Of a stretch of 64,000 bases of DNA, positions 1 to 10,161 are shown piece after piece. This DNA comes from Pseudomonas sp. 102515. Lineage in GTDB: Bacteria > Pseudomonadota > Gammaproteobacteria > Pseudomonadales > Pseudomonadaceae. The stretch covers positions 124,001 through 188,000 of the forward strand of contig NZ_JAVHTY010000004.1 in the NCBI RefSeq assembly GCF_031085165.1, read 5' to 3'. Below the pieces are notes generated by a model, which was not told the origin of the DNA, ran no database searches, and saw nothing but the letters and a program-made list of their open reading frames with translations. Position 1 is the first letter of the stretch. Every line of letters begins with the position of its first letter. The position numbers and the translations under genes were made by a program.

Positions 1-865
1 CCGCCTCGCGCAGGATCGCGGGCAGGCCGCCGGGATGCTCGCCGAGCAGCAGGGTTTCCAGCAGCTCCGCCGCTTCCCAGCTGCCGGGCGACAGGTCGTC
101 GAGGGCGAATTGCAGGGCCAGGCTGGGCGGCGTGGCGGTCATGGTCTGCCAGTGTTCGCCTGTAGCCGGGAGCGCTTGCGGCGTTACGGAGCTGGGCGCC
201 GCGCCAGGTGGCAGCAGGGCGCCGTGCTCGCGGGCCAGCTCTGCCAATTCGGCCAGCGGTTGCGGCCCGGCCAGCACCAGCAGGGCATTTTCCGCCCGGT
301 AGTGCTGTTGCTGGAAGTCATGCAGAGCAGTCTGGAAGGTCGGGCGCTGCAGCGGCAGGCTGTAGCGGTTGCCGGCGTGGAAGCCGGCGGCCGGATGCAT
401 GGCGGGCAGGCCGGCGGCCAGGGCCAGGTCGCGGCGGGTATCGGCGCTGCGTGCCCAGGCGATGAATTCGGCGTGCAGTACCTCGCGCTCGCGGCGCTGG
501 GCGTCTGGTACCAGCAGAGGCGCGGCGAGCATGTCCAGCAGGCGGTCCAGGCCGGCGGCCAGGTGCTCGGGGGCCAAGGCGAAGAAGAAGTCGGTGGTGG
601 TCTCGCGGGTGCTGGCGTTGAGTTCGCCGCCGAGGCGCTGCACCAGCGGCATCAGGCCGTCCGCCATCGGATAGCGTCGGCTGCCGAGAAAGAACAGGTG
701 TTCGAGAAAGTGCGCCAGCCCCGGAAAGGCCCGCGGCGCCTGGTGACTGCCGGCGCCGATGCGTGCCAGGGCGGCCGCCTGGGGCAGCTCGGGATCGTGC
801 CACAGGGCGACGGCCAGGCCATTGGCCAGGCGCAGGCGGCGGTGGAGGGGGGCGGAGGTGGGCAT
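1..865 (-). CDS. pqqF: PqqF-like M16 zinc peptidase (C-terminus cut by window edge)
   Basis: Reading the minus strand from the ATG at 865 gives an open frame to the window edge (288 codons seen, no stop). It begins MPTSAPLHRRLRLANGLAV and carries the inverted zinc motif HFLEH near residue 48, followed by the GGELNASTRETTTDFFF stretch typical of insulinase/pitrilysin (M16) proteins. In Pseudomonas the M16 member PqqF works with the PQQ pathway and is thought to process the PqqA precursor. The next gene upstream, on the same strand, is the PQQ-dependent dehydrogenase gcd, which supports this identity over other M16 peptidases. The pqqABCDE genes would lie beyond the left edge; they are not visible. 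Confidence 0.82.
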   Translation of the reverse strand, partial: MPTSAPLHRRLRLANGLAVALWHDPELPQAAALARIGAGSHQAPRAFPGLAHFLEHLFFLGSRRYPMADGLMPLVQRLGGELNASTRETTTDFFFALAPEHLAAGLDRLLDMLAAPLLVPDAQRREREVLHAEFIAWARSADTRRDLALAAGLPAMHPAAGFHAGNRYSLPLQRPTFQTALHDFQQQHYRAENALLVLAGPQPLAELAELAREHGALLPPGAAPSSVTPQALPATGEHWQTMTATPPSLALQFALDDLSPGSWEAAELLETLLLGEHPGGLPAILREA

Positions 866-904
866 GGGGGTAGCTTAACCGAGTCAGGGGGAAGGGATGG
901 AGCG

Positions 905-1213
905 GGGTCCGCCCTCACCCCAGCCCTCTCCCAGGAGGGAGCGGTTCGGGGCGCGGCCTTGACGCCGTAGCGTGGAAAACGGCGCAGTCTTTTCCGCCGG
1001 GCCTCGGGTGCCTGGGGTCTATCAGCCCAGCTCTCTCCCAGAAGGGGAGGAGAAGAGCCCTCGCGGCCGCCCTTTTCGTGGAGGGAGAAACCCAGGCGAA
1101 AAAAATCCCGGCTGGGCCGGGATTTCGGTTTGGGGCGAGGGGGGTTCCAACAGGATGTCAAAATGCTCGAAGCATCCTCGTCCCGACCCCTCTCCCGGAG
1201 GAGAGGGGAGCTC
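905..1213. repeat. Cluster of short palindromic intergenic repeats
   Basis: The gap between pqqF and gcd holds three copies of a G/C-rich palindrome of the form CCCTCTCCC-n-GGGAGAGG (about 911-941, 1023-1050 and 1186-1210). It also holds one copy of a second family starting GTAGCGTGGAAAACGGCGCA (967-999). Both families recur elsewhere in the window. They are REP-like extragenic repeats with no coding signal. Confidence 0.7.
1099..1125 (-). terminator. Rho-independent terminator downstream of gcd
   Basis: Read on the minus strand, the stem AAATCCCGGC/GCCGGGATTT is followed directly by a run of T. It lies about 100 nt past the gcd stop codon and before pqqF, so the two genes probably have separate transcripts. 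Confidence 0.75.
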
Positions 1214-1227
1214 AGGCGCAGGCGCCG

Positions 1228-3660
1228 TTACTTCTTCTCGGGCAGGGCGAAGGCCATCACGTAGTCACCCTGCTTGGTGCCCAGCGAGCCATGGCCGCCG
1301 GCGTAGACCAGCACATACTGGCGACCGTCCTTGCCGGTATAGGTCATGGGGGTGGTCTGCCCACCGGCCGGCAGGCGGCCTTTCCACAGTTCCTTGCCGT
1401 TCTTCACGTCATAGGCGCGCAGGTACTGGTCCAGGGTGCCGCTCAGGAAGGCCACGCCACCGGCGGTGGTGACGGTGCCGCCCAGGCTGGGCACGCCCAT
1501 GGGCAGGGGCAGCGGAACCGGCGAGTTGTCGCGCACGGTGCCGTTCTTGTGCTTGTAGACCAGTTTGCCGGTGGTCAGGTCGAGACCGGCCACGTAGCCC
1601 CAGGCGGGTGCCTGGCAAGGCAGGCCCAGGGGCGACAGGAAGGCCGACAGGATCACGCCGTAGGGCGCGCCCTTGTTGGGCTGGATGCCCTCGGTCTCGC
1701 TCTTGCGCGCCGGCTGGTTGGCGATTTCCTCACGCGGGACCAGCTTGGAGGTGAAGGCCATGTAGCTGGGGTTGAGGAAGGCGATCTGGCGCACCGGATC
1801 GACCGAGATGCCGCCCCAGTCGAACACGCCGAAGTTACCCGGGTAGACGATCGACCCTTGCGTGGACGGCGGGGTGTAGATGCCCTCGTAGCGGTGCTCG
1901 CGGAAGGCGATGCGGCACAGCGCCTGGTCGAAGGGCGTACCGCCCCACATGTCGCTTTCCTTGAGGGTCGGCGCGGCCAGGTTGATCGAGGAGACCGGCT
2001 GGGTCGGCGAGGTATGGTCGCCTTCCACCGCGCCCTGGGGCACCGGGGTTTCCTTGATCGGGTAGATGGGCTGACCGTTGGTGCGGTCCAGCACATAGAT
2101 GCTGCCCTGCTTGGTCGAGGCCATCAGCGCGGGTTTCACGCCGCCTTCGGTCTTGATGTCCACCAGGGTCGGCTGCCCGCCCACGTCCATGTCCCAGAGG
2201 TCATGGTGGGTGAACTGGTAGTTCCAGCGCACCTTGCCGGTGGCGATGTCGAGGGCGACCACGCCGGCGCTGTACTTCTCGGAGGCCGGGGTACGGTCAC
2301 CGCCCCACTGGTCGGGCATCTGGTTGCCCATGGGCAGATAGACCATGCCGACCTTTTCATCGACGGCCATCATCGACCACATGTTGGGCGAGTTGCGGGT
2401 ATAGATGCCATCGGCGGCGATGGGCGCGGTGGCGTCCGGATTGCCGCTGTCCCAGTTCCACACCAGCTTGCCAGTGTGCACGTCATAGGCACGGATCACG
2501 CCGGACGGCTCGTCGGTGGAGACGTTGTCGGTGACGTGGCCACCGATGATCACCAGGTTGCGGGTCACCGCCGGCGGCGAGGTGGAGTAGTAGCCGCCGG
2601 GCGTGAAGCTGCCCATGTTGGCGGTGAGGTCGACCTGGCCGTTGTCGCCGAAGTCGCTGCACACCTTGCCGGTGTCGGCGTTGAGGGCGATCAGGCGGGT
2701 GTCGGCGGTGGGCAGGAACAGGCGGCGCGGGCAGCTGCTGGCGACCGGGGTGCTCTGCTCGTCGACCGGCACGGCGTTGCCGGTGGCCGGGCTCTGGCCC
2801 GCGGTAGTGGTGCCGGCGTAGGTGGCGTCGTCATGGTAGGCCACGCCGCGGCAGGTCATGTGCGCCCAGCCCTTGAAGCTGTCGGCGTGCTGGGTGCTCA
2901 GCTTGGGATCGAAGCGCCAGATTTCCTTGCCGCTGTCGGGGTCCACGGCGATCACCTGGCTGTGCGGCGTGCACACATAGAGCATGCCGTTGACCTTGAG
3001 CGGGGTGTTTTCCGCGGTGGTCTCCTGGGGATCGTTCGGGCCGGGAATGTCGCCGGTACGGAAGGTCCAGGCGGGCTCCAGGGTCTTCACGTTGTTGACG
3101 TCGATCTGCTTGAGCGGCGAGTAGCGATCACCGAAGGCGGTGCGGCCATAGGACGGCCAGTCGCCATCGGCAACGGCGGGCGCGGCGCTCTGGGTGCCCG
3201 CGGTGTCGCGGCCCAGGTCACCGTCCAGACGGTTGTAGTTGACGAACTGGGCGACCAGGGCGACGACCGCCGCGATCACCAGGGAGCCGGCCAGCGGCAG
3301 GCCGCCGCTACGGCTGTCCAGCGGACGGCGGAACACCGGGATCAGCAGGACCAGGCCGAGGACGAACCAGAGCGCCAGGCGCGGTACCAGCTGCCACCAG
3401 TCGAACTGGACTTCCAGTACGGCCCAGGCGGTGGAGACCACCAGGAAGAAGGCATAGACCCAGACCCCGCTGGCCCGCCGGATGCACAGCAGATAACCAC
3501 TCAGGGCGAGCAGCACGCCGCCGCCGAGGTAATACAGGGAGCCCCCGAGGGTGGCCAGTTTGATGCCCAGCCCCAAGAGGGCGAGGCCCAGGAGGATGAA
3601 CAGGATGCCGAGTAACCTGGCAGGCAGGCCTCCCGGTCTCGCGTTGGAAGTGACAGTCAT
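1228..3660 (-). CDS. gcd: Membrane-bound PQQ-dependent glucose dehydrogenase
   Basis: This 810-residue protein matches the usual 800-residue length of quinoprotein glucose dehydrogenase. About five hydrophobic segments occupy residues 15-145 (for example LLGILFILLGLALLGLGIK) and anchor it in the inner membrane. The rest is the periplasmic eight-bladed PQQ propeller with repeated blades such as GKVRWNYQFTHHDLWDMDVG. The enzyme oxidises glucose to gluconolactone in the periplasm and passes electrons to ubiquinone. It needs PQQ and Ca or Mg. The ATG at 3660 is the only good start before the first membrane helix. Its neighbour pqqF supplies cofactor maturation. Confidence 0.95.
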   Translation of the reverse strand: MTVTSNARPGGLPARLLGILFILLGLALLGLGIKLATLGGSLYYLGGGVLLALSGYLLCIRRASGVWVYAFFLVVSTAWAVLEVQFDWWQLVPRLALWFVLGLVLLIPVFRRPLDSRSGGLPLAGSLVIAAVVALVAQFVNYNRLDGDLGRDTAGTQSAAPAVADGDWPSYGRTAFGDRYSPLKQIDVNNVKTLEPAWTFRTGDIPGPNDPQETTAENTPLKVNGMLYVCTPHSQVIAVDPDSGKEIWRFDPKLSTQHADSFKGWAHMTCRGVAYHDDATYAGTTTAGQSPATGNAVPVDEQSTPVASSCPRRLFLPTADTRLIALNADTGKVCSDFGDNGQVDLTANMGSFTPGGYYSTSPPAVTRNLVIIGGHVTDNVSTDEPSGVIRAYDVHTGKLVWNWDSGNPDATAPIAADGIYTRNSPNMWSMMAVDEKVGMVYLPMGNQMPDQWGGDRTPASEKYSAGVVALDIATGKVRWNYQFTHHDLWDMDVGGQPTLVDIKTEGGVKPALMASTKQGSIYVLDRTNGQPIYPIKETPVPQGAVEGDHTSPTQPVSSINLAAPTLKESDMWGGTPFDQALCRIAFREHRYEGIYTPPSTQGSIVYPGNFGVFDWGGISVDPVRQIAFLNPSYMAFTSKLVPREEIANQPARKSETEGIQPNKGAPYGVILSAFLSPLGLPCQAPAWGYVAGLDLTTGKLVYKHKNGTVRDNSPVPLPLPMGVPSLGGTVTTAGGVAFLSGTLDQYLRAYDVKNGKELWKGRLPAGGQTTPMTYTGKDGRQYVLVYAGGHGSLGTKQGDYVMAFALPEKK

Positions 3661-3972
3661 GGCAGCGCTCGCAATGCAATCGTGAAAAGAGACTTCGACT
3701 CGATCGACGACATCGCAAATCGGAACCGCATGCGGATCTGTCGTCTGCTACGTCTGAACCTGTTGTCTGTCTTATTGTTCCACCCCTTCGCCGGCTTCCC
3801 TGGCAGGAAGCTAGAGCGGTCGCGTTGAGGCGAAGCGGGGGCTGGATCGGGGGCGTCGTCTGGATCGGGCGGGTAGATAGTAAGCTAAGCATTGACTGAT
3901 GTCACTTCGCGATGACGGAAGGAAGGGCCCCGTGGCGCGTCGTGCCTGCTACCATCGCGAGCCGTTCCCGCG
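3661..3972. other. Divergent intergenic region gcd / AEC permease
   Basis: These 312 bases separate two divergent genes and must hold both promoters. No convincing coding potential, repeat or operator was seen. A TTGACTGATGTCA segment at about 3893-3905 is the most promoter-like stretch, but no -10 box pairs with it convincingly. Confidence 0.4.
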
Positions 3973-4935
3973 ATGCCTTCCGCCATGTCCGACGTGCTTG
4001 CCCTGGTCCAGGCGACCTTCGACGTCACCGCCCCGGTCTTCGCCCTGGTGCTGCTGGGCTGCGTGCTCAAGCGGCTGGGCTGGATCGATACCCCCTTCAT
4101 CAACACCGCCTCGGCGCTGGTGTTTCGCGCCACCATGCCGACCCTGCTGTTTCTCGGCATCCTCAAGGCCGATCTCGGCGAGGCGCTGCAGCCGTTGCTG
4201 CTGGGCTACTTCGCCCTGGCCACGGTGGCGAGTTTCCTGGCCGCCTGGGGCTGGGCGATCTGGCGCTGCCCCCATGCCGATCGCGGCGTCTATGTGCAGG
4301 GCGCCTTTCGCGGCAACTGCGGCATCGTCGGCCTGGCCCTGGCGACGACCCAGTACGGCGACTATGGGCTGTCGGTGGGCGGGATCATGGCCGGCATGGT
4401 CATCCTCTTCTACAACGTCCTCTCGGCCATCGTGCTGGCGATCTACAGTCCGCACCTGGAGGCCAACTGGCGCACCCTCCTGCGCAGCATTCTCGGCAAC
4501 CCGCTGATCATCGGCATCCTGCTGGCGATTCCCTTCGCCTATTTCCAGTGGCACCTGCCGCGCTGGCTGGACACCTCGGCGCACTATTTCGCCGGGCTCA
4601 CCCTGCCGCTGGCGCTGATGTGCATCGGCGCCACCCTGTCGCTGGCCTCGCTGCGCGAGAGCAGCGGCCTGGCGCTGGGTGCCAGCCTGTGGAAGATCGT
4701 CTGGATTCCGCTGCTGGGCGTGCTGGGCGCCCTGGCGCTGGGCATCCAGGGGCCGGCGCTGGGCATCCTCTTTCTCTATCTGGGGTGTCCGACGGCGGCG
4801 TCGAGTTTCGTCATGGCCCGCGCCGCCGGCAGCAATGCCCAGCTAGCGGCGACCATCGTGGTGCTCAGTACCCTGGGGGGGATGCTGACCACCAATCTCG
4901 GCCTGCTCCTGCTGAAGGGATTCAGCCTGCTCTAG
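3973..4935 (+). CDS. AEC (auxin efflux carrier) family permease
   Basis: The product has 320 residues, the usual size for bacterial AEC transporters. Around ten hydrophobic segments are split into two halves by a polar loop near residues 155-170. The helix-break motif FRGNCGIVGLAL (about residues 114-125) and the C-terminal CPTAASSFVMA are characteristic of the family. Family members move small organic acids such as malonate or malate, but the substrate cannot be read from sequence. A second start four codons downstream (3985) is equally possible. A long imperfect inverted repeat (GGCCAGACA at about 4942 and TGTCCGGCC at about 4980) follows the gene and could attenuate transcription. Confidence 0.85.
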   Translation: MPSAMSDVLALVQATFDVTAPVFALVLLGCVLKRLGWIDTPFINTASALVFRATMPTLLFLGILKADLGEALQPLLLGYFALATVASFLAAWGWAIWRCPHADRGVYVQGAFRGNCGIVGLALATTQYGDYGLSVGGIMAGMVILFYNVLSAIVLAIYSPHLEANWRTLLRSILGNPLIIGILLAIPFAYFQWHLPRWLDTSAHYFAGLTLPLALMCIGATLSLASLRESSGLALGASLWKIVWIPLLGVLGALALGIQGPALGILFLYLGCPTAASSFVMARAAGSNAQLAATIVVLSTLGGMLTTNLGLLLLKGFSLL

Positions 4936-5120
4936 ACCGGACCGGCCAGACATCGGTTATGTGAGAACGTTTATCGGTTGTGTCCGGCCAAAAAGTCAGA
5001 TTTGAGCGTAAATAGTGTGGCCTCGATCGTCCCCCGGTCGGTTCGCCCTCTCGATGCCTATCGCAATAACTAGTTGCGAGGAGCGTGGCCGCCCACTCCC
5101 CAGCCTTACGCGTGGTAACC

Positions 5121-7013
5121 ATGAAACGCTCGCTCCAATTCAGCCACAAGATCCTGCTGGCGGCCGCCCTGGTGGTGACCCTGGCCCTGGCTGGCTTCGC
5201 CAGCTTCAACGCCTATCTGCAGCGCCAGGCCATCACCCAGAGTCTCGAAGCCTCGCTGGGCGAGATCGGGCGCATCACCGCTGGCAACATCGCCTATTGG
5301 CTGGACGCGCGGGTCAAGCTGATCGACAGCCAGGCGCAGGCCCTGTCCCGCGACAGCAGCCTGGCCAATGCGGTGGGCCTGCTCGAACAGAAGCTCTACA
5401 CGAGCAACTTCGATTCCACCTACCTGGGTGAGGTCGACGGCACCTTCACCGACCGACCCCATACGCCCATGGAGGCCGGCTACGATGCCCGCCAGCGCGA
5501 CTGGTACAAGGCCGCGGTCAGCGCCGGCGGCCCCATCCTCACCGAGCCCTATCTCACCGCGCCGCCGCAGAGTTTCCTGTGCATCACCATCGCCGCGCCG
5601 GTCCTGCAGAACGGCAAGCTGGTCGGCGTGGTGGCCGGCGATCTGGTGATGGACAGCCTGATGAAGATGATCACCTCGCTGGACGCCGGCGGCCTGGGCG
5701 AAGCCTTCCTGGTGGACGGTGATGGCAAGATCCTGGTCAGCAGCCACGCCGATCAGGTGCTGAAATCGCTCAAGGACGTCTTCCCCGAGCAGACGCCGAG
5801 CCTGGCCCCGGGCTTCCATCACGTCCTGCAGAACGGCAGCGACCGCCTGGTGAGCTTCACCCCGGTCAATGGCCTGCCCTCGGTCAAGTGGTACCTGGCG
5901 CTGTCCATCGACCAGGCCAAGGCCTATGCCCCAGTGACCCAGGCGCGCAACCTGGCCATCGTCGCCACCCTGGTGGCGGTGCTCGCCATCATCCTGCTGC
6001 TGGGGCTGCTGATCCGCGTCCTGCTGCGCCCGCTGCACGACCTGACCCGCGCCATGGACGACATCGCCGAAGGCGAGGGCGATCTGACCTGCCGCCTGCC
6101 GGTGCAGTCCCGCGACGAATTCGGCGCCCTGGCCGAGGCCTTCAACCACTTCGTGGCGCGGATCCATACCTCGATCCGTGACGTGGCCCAGAGCACCGGC
6201 GAACTCAACCAGGGCACCCGCCAGGTGCTGGAAGCCTCGCAGTCGTCCATGCAGCAGTCGGATCTTCAGGCCCAGCGCACCACCAGCGTGGCCGCGGCGA
6301 TCAACGAGCTGGGCGCTGCCGCGCAGGAGATCGCCCGCAATGCCGCCCATGCCTCCGGCGAGGCCAGCACGGCCCGTGCCCAGGGCGAGGAGGGCCGTGA
6401 GGTGCTGGACGAAGCCCTGCACGCCATGCAGGCGCTGTCGGCCAAGATCGGCACCAGTTGCGAGCATATCGAGGCGCTCAACGGCAAGACCGCCAACATC
6501 GGCCAGATCCTCGAAGTGATTCGCGGCATCTCCGAGCAGACCAACCTGCTGGCGCTCAATGCCGCCATCGAGGCGGCGCGCGCCGGTGAGGCCGGGCGTG
6601 GTTTCGCCGTGGTGGCCGACGAGGTACGTTCCCTGGCCAGCCGTACTCAGAGTTCGGCGCAGCAGATCCAGCAGATGATCGAGGAGCTGCAGACCGGCTC
6701 GCGCGACGCCGTGGCCCTGATGCAGGAAAGCCAGCGGCAGAGCGCCCACAGCATGCAGGTGGCCAAGAGCGCCGGCGAGCGGCTGGGCAGCGTGACCGAA
6801 CGCATTGGCGAGATCGACGGCCAGAACCAGTCGGTGGCCACCGCGACCGAGGAGCAGACCTCGGTGGTGGAGACCCTGAACATGGACATCAGCGAGATCA
6901 ACCTGCTGAACCAGCAGGGCGTCGACAACCTCCAGGCCACCCTGGCGGCTTGCACCGCCCTGGAAGCCGAGGCCGGTCGCCTGCAGCGGCTGGTGGGCGG
7001 CTTCCGCATCTAG
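5121..7013 (+). CDS. Methyl-accepting chemotaxis protein, dCache sensor (copy 1)
   Basis: The start chosen is the ATG at 5121 ([13 protein letters not shown]), because it puts the first helix at residues 10-28. The order is TM1, a periplasmic double-Cache domain (about 35-275), TM2 (about 276-298), HAMP (about 300-352) and the MCP signalling domain. The signalling domain carries the conserved hairpin [20 protein letters not shown] near residue 470. The sensor has the YDARQRDWY segment and a later VAGD aspartate that match the amino-acid-binding dCache motif, so an amino-acid ligand is likely but unproven. It signals through CheW/CheA at the membrane. From about codon 400 on, it is almost the same DNA as the next gene. 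Confidence 0.93.
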   Translation: MKRSLQFSHKILLAAALVVTLALAGFASFNAYLQRQAITQSLEASLGEIGRITAGNIAYWLDARVKLIDSQAQALSRDSSLANAVGLLEQKLYTSNFDSTYLGEVDGTFTDRPHTPMEAGYDARQRDWYKAAVSAGGPILTEPYLTAPPQSFLCITIAAPVLQNGKLVGVVAGDLVMDSLMKMITSLDAGGLGEAFLVDGDGKILVSSHADQVLKSLKDVFPEQTPSLAPGFHHVLQNGSDRLVSFTPVNGLPSVKWYLALSIDQAKAYAPVTQARNLAIVATLVAVLAIILLLGLLIRVLLRPLHDLTRAMDDIAEGEGDLTCRLPVQSRDEFGALAEAFNHFVARIHTSIRDVAQSTGELNQGTRQVLEASQSSMQQSDLQAQRTTSVAAAINELGAAAQEIARNAAHASGEASTARAQGEEGREVLDEALHAMQALSAKIGTSCEHIEALNGKTANIGQILEVIRGISEQTNLLALNAAIEAARAGEAGRGFAVVADEVRSLASRTQSSAQQIQQMIEELQTGSRDAVALMQESQRQSAHSMQVAKSAGERLGSVTERIGEIDGQNQSVATATEEQTSVVETLNMDISEINLLNQQGVDNLQATLAACTALEAEAGRLQRLVGGFRI

Positions 7014-7045
7014 CGCGGGCACCCGAAAAGAGGGTGCCGCTCCGC

Positions 7046-7072
7046 TCAAGTCGTAACGTGGCCGCCCGATAA
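7046..7072 (+). promoter_or_regulatory. Candidate FliA (sigma-28) promoter of the second chemoreceptor
   Basis: TCAAGTCG (7046-7053) and CCCGATAA (7065-7072) are separated by exactly 11 bases. The enterobacterial sigma-28 consensus is TAAAGTTT-N11-GCCGATAA, so the -10 box matches at 7 of 8. It lies 64 bases before the ATG at 7136. Flagellar sigma control of chemoreceptors is common in Pseudomonas. Confidence 0.6.
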
Positions 7073-7135
7073 AGAGTGAGATCGCCATGCCCTGAATCCG
7101 GCATGGCTCCACCCTGGCTACGGACGCAGACCTGT

Positions 7136-9025
7136 ATGAAGCGACACCTGAAATTCAGCCACAAGATCCTGCTGGTCGCGGCGCTGGTGATCACCACCGC
7201 GTTGGCCGCTTCCGCCGGTTTCAATGCCTATCTGCAACGCCAGGCCATCGACCAGAGCCTGAGTGCCAACCTCGCGGAAACCGGCCGGGTCACCGCCGGC
7301 AACGTCGCCTATTGGCTGGATGCGCGGGTCAAGCTCATCGAAGGCGAAGCCCAGACCCTGGCGCGCGATCGCTCGCCCGAAGGCCTGGTCGGTCTGCTGG
7401 ACCAGAAGATCTACACCGGCAACTTCGATTCCACCTACCTGGGCGAGGTGGACGGCACCTACACCACCCGTCCGCTGCGCAACCTGCCGGCCGGCTACGA
7501 TCCGCGCAAGCGGCCCTGGTACGCGGCCGCCACCGCCGCCGGCACCACGGTGTTGACCCCGCCCTATATCTTCGCCTCCTCCGGACAGCTGGGCGTGACC
7601 ATCGCCACGCCGCTGCAGCGCGATGGCCAACTCGCGGGCGTGGTGGCCGGCGACCTCAACCTCTCGGCGCTGGTGGAGATCATCACCTCGCTCAACGTCG
7701 GCGGCCTCGGCGAAGCCTTCCTGGTCGACGGCGACGGCAAGGTGCTGGTCAGCAGCCACCCCGAGCAGGTGCTCAAGACCCTCAAGGACGTCTTCCCCGA
7801 GCAGACCCCGTCCCTGCAGCCCGGTCTGCACGTCGTCACCCAGAATGGCAGCGACCGCCTGGTGAGCTTCACCCCGGTCGCAGGCCTGCCCTCGGTCAAG
7901 TGGTACCTGGGCCTGTCCATCGACCAGGCCAAGGCCTATGCCCCGGTGACCCAGGCGCGCAACCTGGCCATCGTCGCCACCCTGGTGGCGGTGATCGCCA
8001 TCATCCTGCTGCTGGGGCTGCTGATCCGCGTCCTGCTGCGCCCGTTGCACGACCTGACCCGCGCCATGGCCGACATCGCCGAAGGGGAGGGCGATCTGAC
8101 CCGCCGCCTGCCGGTGCAGGCCCGTGACGAATTCGGCGCCCTGGCCGAGGCCTTCAACAAATTCGTGGCGCGGATCCACACCTCGATCCGCGACGTGGCC
8201 CAGAGCACCGGCGAGCTGAATCAAGGCACGCGCCGGGTGCTGGAGTCGTCGCAATCCTCCATGCAGCAGTCGGATCTTCAGGCCCAGCGCACCACCAGCG
8301 TGGCTGCCGCCATCAACGAACTGGGCGCTGCCGCCCAGGAGATCGCCCGCAATGCCGCCCATGCCTCCGGCGAGGCCAGCACGGCCCGTGCCCAGGGCGA
8401 GGAGGGCCGTGAGGTGCTGGACGAAGCCCTGCACGCCATGCAGGCGCTGTCGGCCAAGATCGGCACCAGTTGCGAGCATATCGAGGCGCTCAACGGCAAG
8501 ACCGCCAACATCGGCCAGATCCTCGAAGTGATTCGCGGCATCTCCGAGCAGACCAACCTGCTGGCGCTCAATGCCGCCATCGAGGCGGCGCGCGCCGGTG
8601 AGGCCGGGCGTGGTTTCGCCGTGGTGGCCGACGAGGTACGTTCCCTGGCCAGCCGTACCCAGAGTTCGGCGCAGCAGATCCAGCAGATGATCGAGGAGCT
8701 GCAGACCGGCTCGCGCGACGCCGTGGCCCTGATGCAGGAAAGCCAGCGGCAGAGCGCCCACAGCATGCAGGTGGCCAAGAGCGCCGGCGAGCGGCTGGGC
8801 AGCGTGACCGAACGCATCGGCGAGATCGACGGCCAGAACCAGTCGGTGGCCACCGCGACCGAGGAGCAGACCTCGGTGGTGGAGACCCTGAACATGGACA
8901 TCAGCGAGATCAACCTGCTGAACCAGCAGGGCGTCGACAACCTCCAGGCCACCCTGGCAGCCTGCACTGCCCTGGAAGCCGAGGCCGGTCGTCTGCAGCG
9001 GCTGGTGGGCGGCTTCCGCATCTAG
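7136..9025 (+). CDS. Methyl-accepting chemotaxis protein, dCache sensor (copy 2)
   Basis: This is a tandem paralogue of the preceding gene with 629 residues and the same architecture: TM1, dCache, TM2, HAMP, MCP signal. The ATG at 7136 ([14 protein letters not shown]) aligns with the chosen start of copy 1. The periplasmic sensors differ widely (YDPRKRPWY and [13 protein letters not shown] here), so the two receptors should see different ligands or concentrations, probably amino acids. The cytoplasmic parts are identical in protein from the AAINELG segment onward. The upstream sigma-28-like site and a strong downstream terminator suggest it can be transcribed alone. Confidence 0.93.
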   Translation: MKRHLKFSHKILLVAALVITTALAASAGFNAYLQRQAIDQSLSANLAETGRVTAGNVAYWLDARVKLIEGEAQTLARDRSPEGLVGLLDQKIYTGNFDSTYLGEVDGTYTTRPLRNLPAGYDPRKRPWYAAATAAGTTVLTPPYIFASSGQLGVTIATPLQRDGQLAGVVAGDLNLSALVEIITSLNVGGLGEAFLVDGDGKVLVSSHPEQVLKTLKDVFPEQTPSLQPGLHVVTQNGSDRLVSFTPVAGLPSVKWYLGLSIDQAKAYAPVTQARNLAIVATLVAVIAIILLLGLLIRVLLRPLHDLTRAMADIAEGEGDLTRRLPVQARDEFGALAEAFNKFVARIHTSIRDVAQSTGELNQGTRRVLESSQSSMQQSDLQAQRTTSVAAAINELGAAAQEIARNAAHASGEASTARAQGEEGREVLDEALHAMQALSAKIGTSCEHIEALNGKTANIGQILEVIRGISEQTNLLALNAAIEAARAGEAGRGFAVVADEVRSLASRTQSSAQQIQQMIEELQTGSRDAVALMQESQRQSAHSMQVAKSAGERLGSVTERIGEIDGQNQSVATATEEQTSVVETLNMDISEINLLNQQGVDNLQATLAACTALEAEAGRLQRLVGGFRI

Positions 9026-9047
9026 TCCGCGACAAGTCCCTAAAAGG

Positions 9048-9079
9048 GAGAGCCGACGTCAGGTCGGCTCTTCCTTTTT
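9048..9079 (+). terminator. Rho-independent terminator after the chemoreceptor pair
   Basis: The stem AGCCGAC/GTCGGCT (9051-9057 and 9063-9069) is followed by TCTTCCTTTTT. It lies about 25 bases past the stop of copy 2. Confidence 0.85.
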
Positions 9080-9364
9080 GCTGTCCGGCAGGTCAGCAAA
9101 CCGCCCCGGACGCGGATGGTGCCTAGACCACTCGTCAGAAACAGCAAACTGATTGGCGCGTGAACTTGCTCTGGCCTGCCGCTTTGCGCGTATCGCCCGC
9201 TGCGCCTCGGCCCGACGACCGATCCGCGGTATCAAGAAAGCCTTTTTTCCCGCCGATGGGCTAGCTGTTACCGCCAGGTCGGGTGGAGGCCCTGCTCCGT
9301 CCGCGCTTCCCGCTCCTGGCACCGCCTAACCTACGGCGTGGCACCCTTTGCCACCCGGGGCTTC

Positions 9365-10030
9365 ATGTTCAGCAGGCTGTACAAATCCTCTCGCGTACGC
9401 TGGAGTCTCGGCGTCTTTCTGTTCGGCGTCCTGCTGACCAGCCTGACCATGCGCCATCTGACCGAGCGCAACGAGCGACAGGTACAGACGGCCCTCAACG
9501 CGGCGGCGACCGACGTGCGCGAGCAGATCACCGAGCGGCTGCGGGTCTATGAGTACAGCCTGAGCGGCGGGCGTGACGTCATCGTGGTGGCCGGCGAGGG
9601 CTGTCGCGGGAACTGCTGGAGCACTACGGTCGTACCCACGACCTGAACCAGGAGTTTCGCGGGGCCGTGGCATAGGCTTCATCCGCCGGGTGCCCGTCGA
9701 CGAGGAAGAGCGCTTCGTCCACGAAGCTCGATCTGGTGGTGCCCATCGAGCTGGAGCACGAGGAGTGGTCGGTGCTCGCGCGCATCGGCCGCGGCGAGCC
9801 GGTGCCGCACTTCGAGACCCGTCGTCAGCACCGCGACGGTCACTTGATCGACGTCCTCGTCAGCGTCTCGCCCATGCGCGGTCGTGACGGCCGGGTGGTC
9901 GGGCGTAGCCACCGCGCTACCGCCGACCGTCGTCGATCCGGCCGCCCTGATCACCGTTGCCGATGCGCAGCTCTATGCGGCCAAGCACCAGGGCCGCGCC
10001 TGGGTCTGCGCCGCCGAACTGGTCGGCTGA
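9365..10030 (+). pseudogene. Remnant of a CHASE-PAS-GGDEF diguanylate cyclase
   Basis: Four pieces of one sensory protein are strung together in different frames. The first has a start, a membrane helix (VRWSLGVFLFGVLLTSL) and the opening of a CHASE domain (TALNAAATDVREQITERL). A frame change near 9600-9670 leads to the CHASE fragment GFIRRVPVDEEERFV. A second change gives the PAS piece VPHFETRRQHRDGHLIDV. A third gives only the last residues of a GGDEF domain (ADAQLYAAKHQGRAWVCA, stop at 10028-10030). Most of the PAS and nearly all the GGDEF domain are deleted, so no cyclase can be made. The 285 bases before it hold no recognisable feature. Confidence 0.75.
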
Positions 10031-10161
10031 GGCAATCGGTCGAAAGGGGACCGGTCAGGTAACGCCGGGTAACAGAGGCTCAGGCTTTCTTCGCTGTCCA
10101 GGCTGGGCGGCGAGGCGGCAGACTGTCAGACTGCGGGCAGGGATTCTGCCGCCGGTAATCT

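Noticed and set aside
1078-3615. Long plus-strand open frame of 845 codons opposite gcd
   Set aside because: It is a GC-rich antisense shadow: His, Gly, Val-rich composition with no known domain, and gcd on the other strand is unambiguous.
4940-5020. Sigma-28 promoter for the first chemoreceptor
   Set aside because: AAAAGTCA at the -35 has only AAATAGTG at the required spacing, which does not match GCCGATAA.
5106-7112. Long minus-strand open frame opposite the first chemoreceptor
   Set aside because: Low-complexity His/Gln/Gly composition from antisense codons; the same shadow recurs opposite copy 2.
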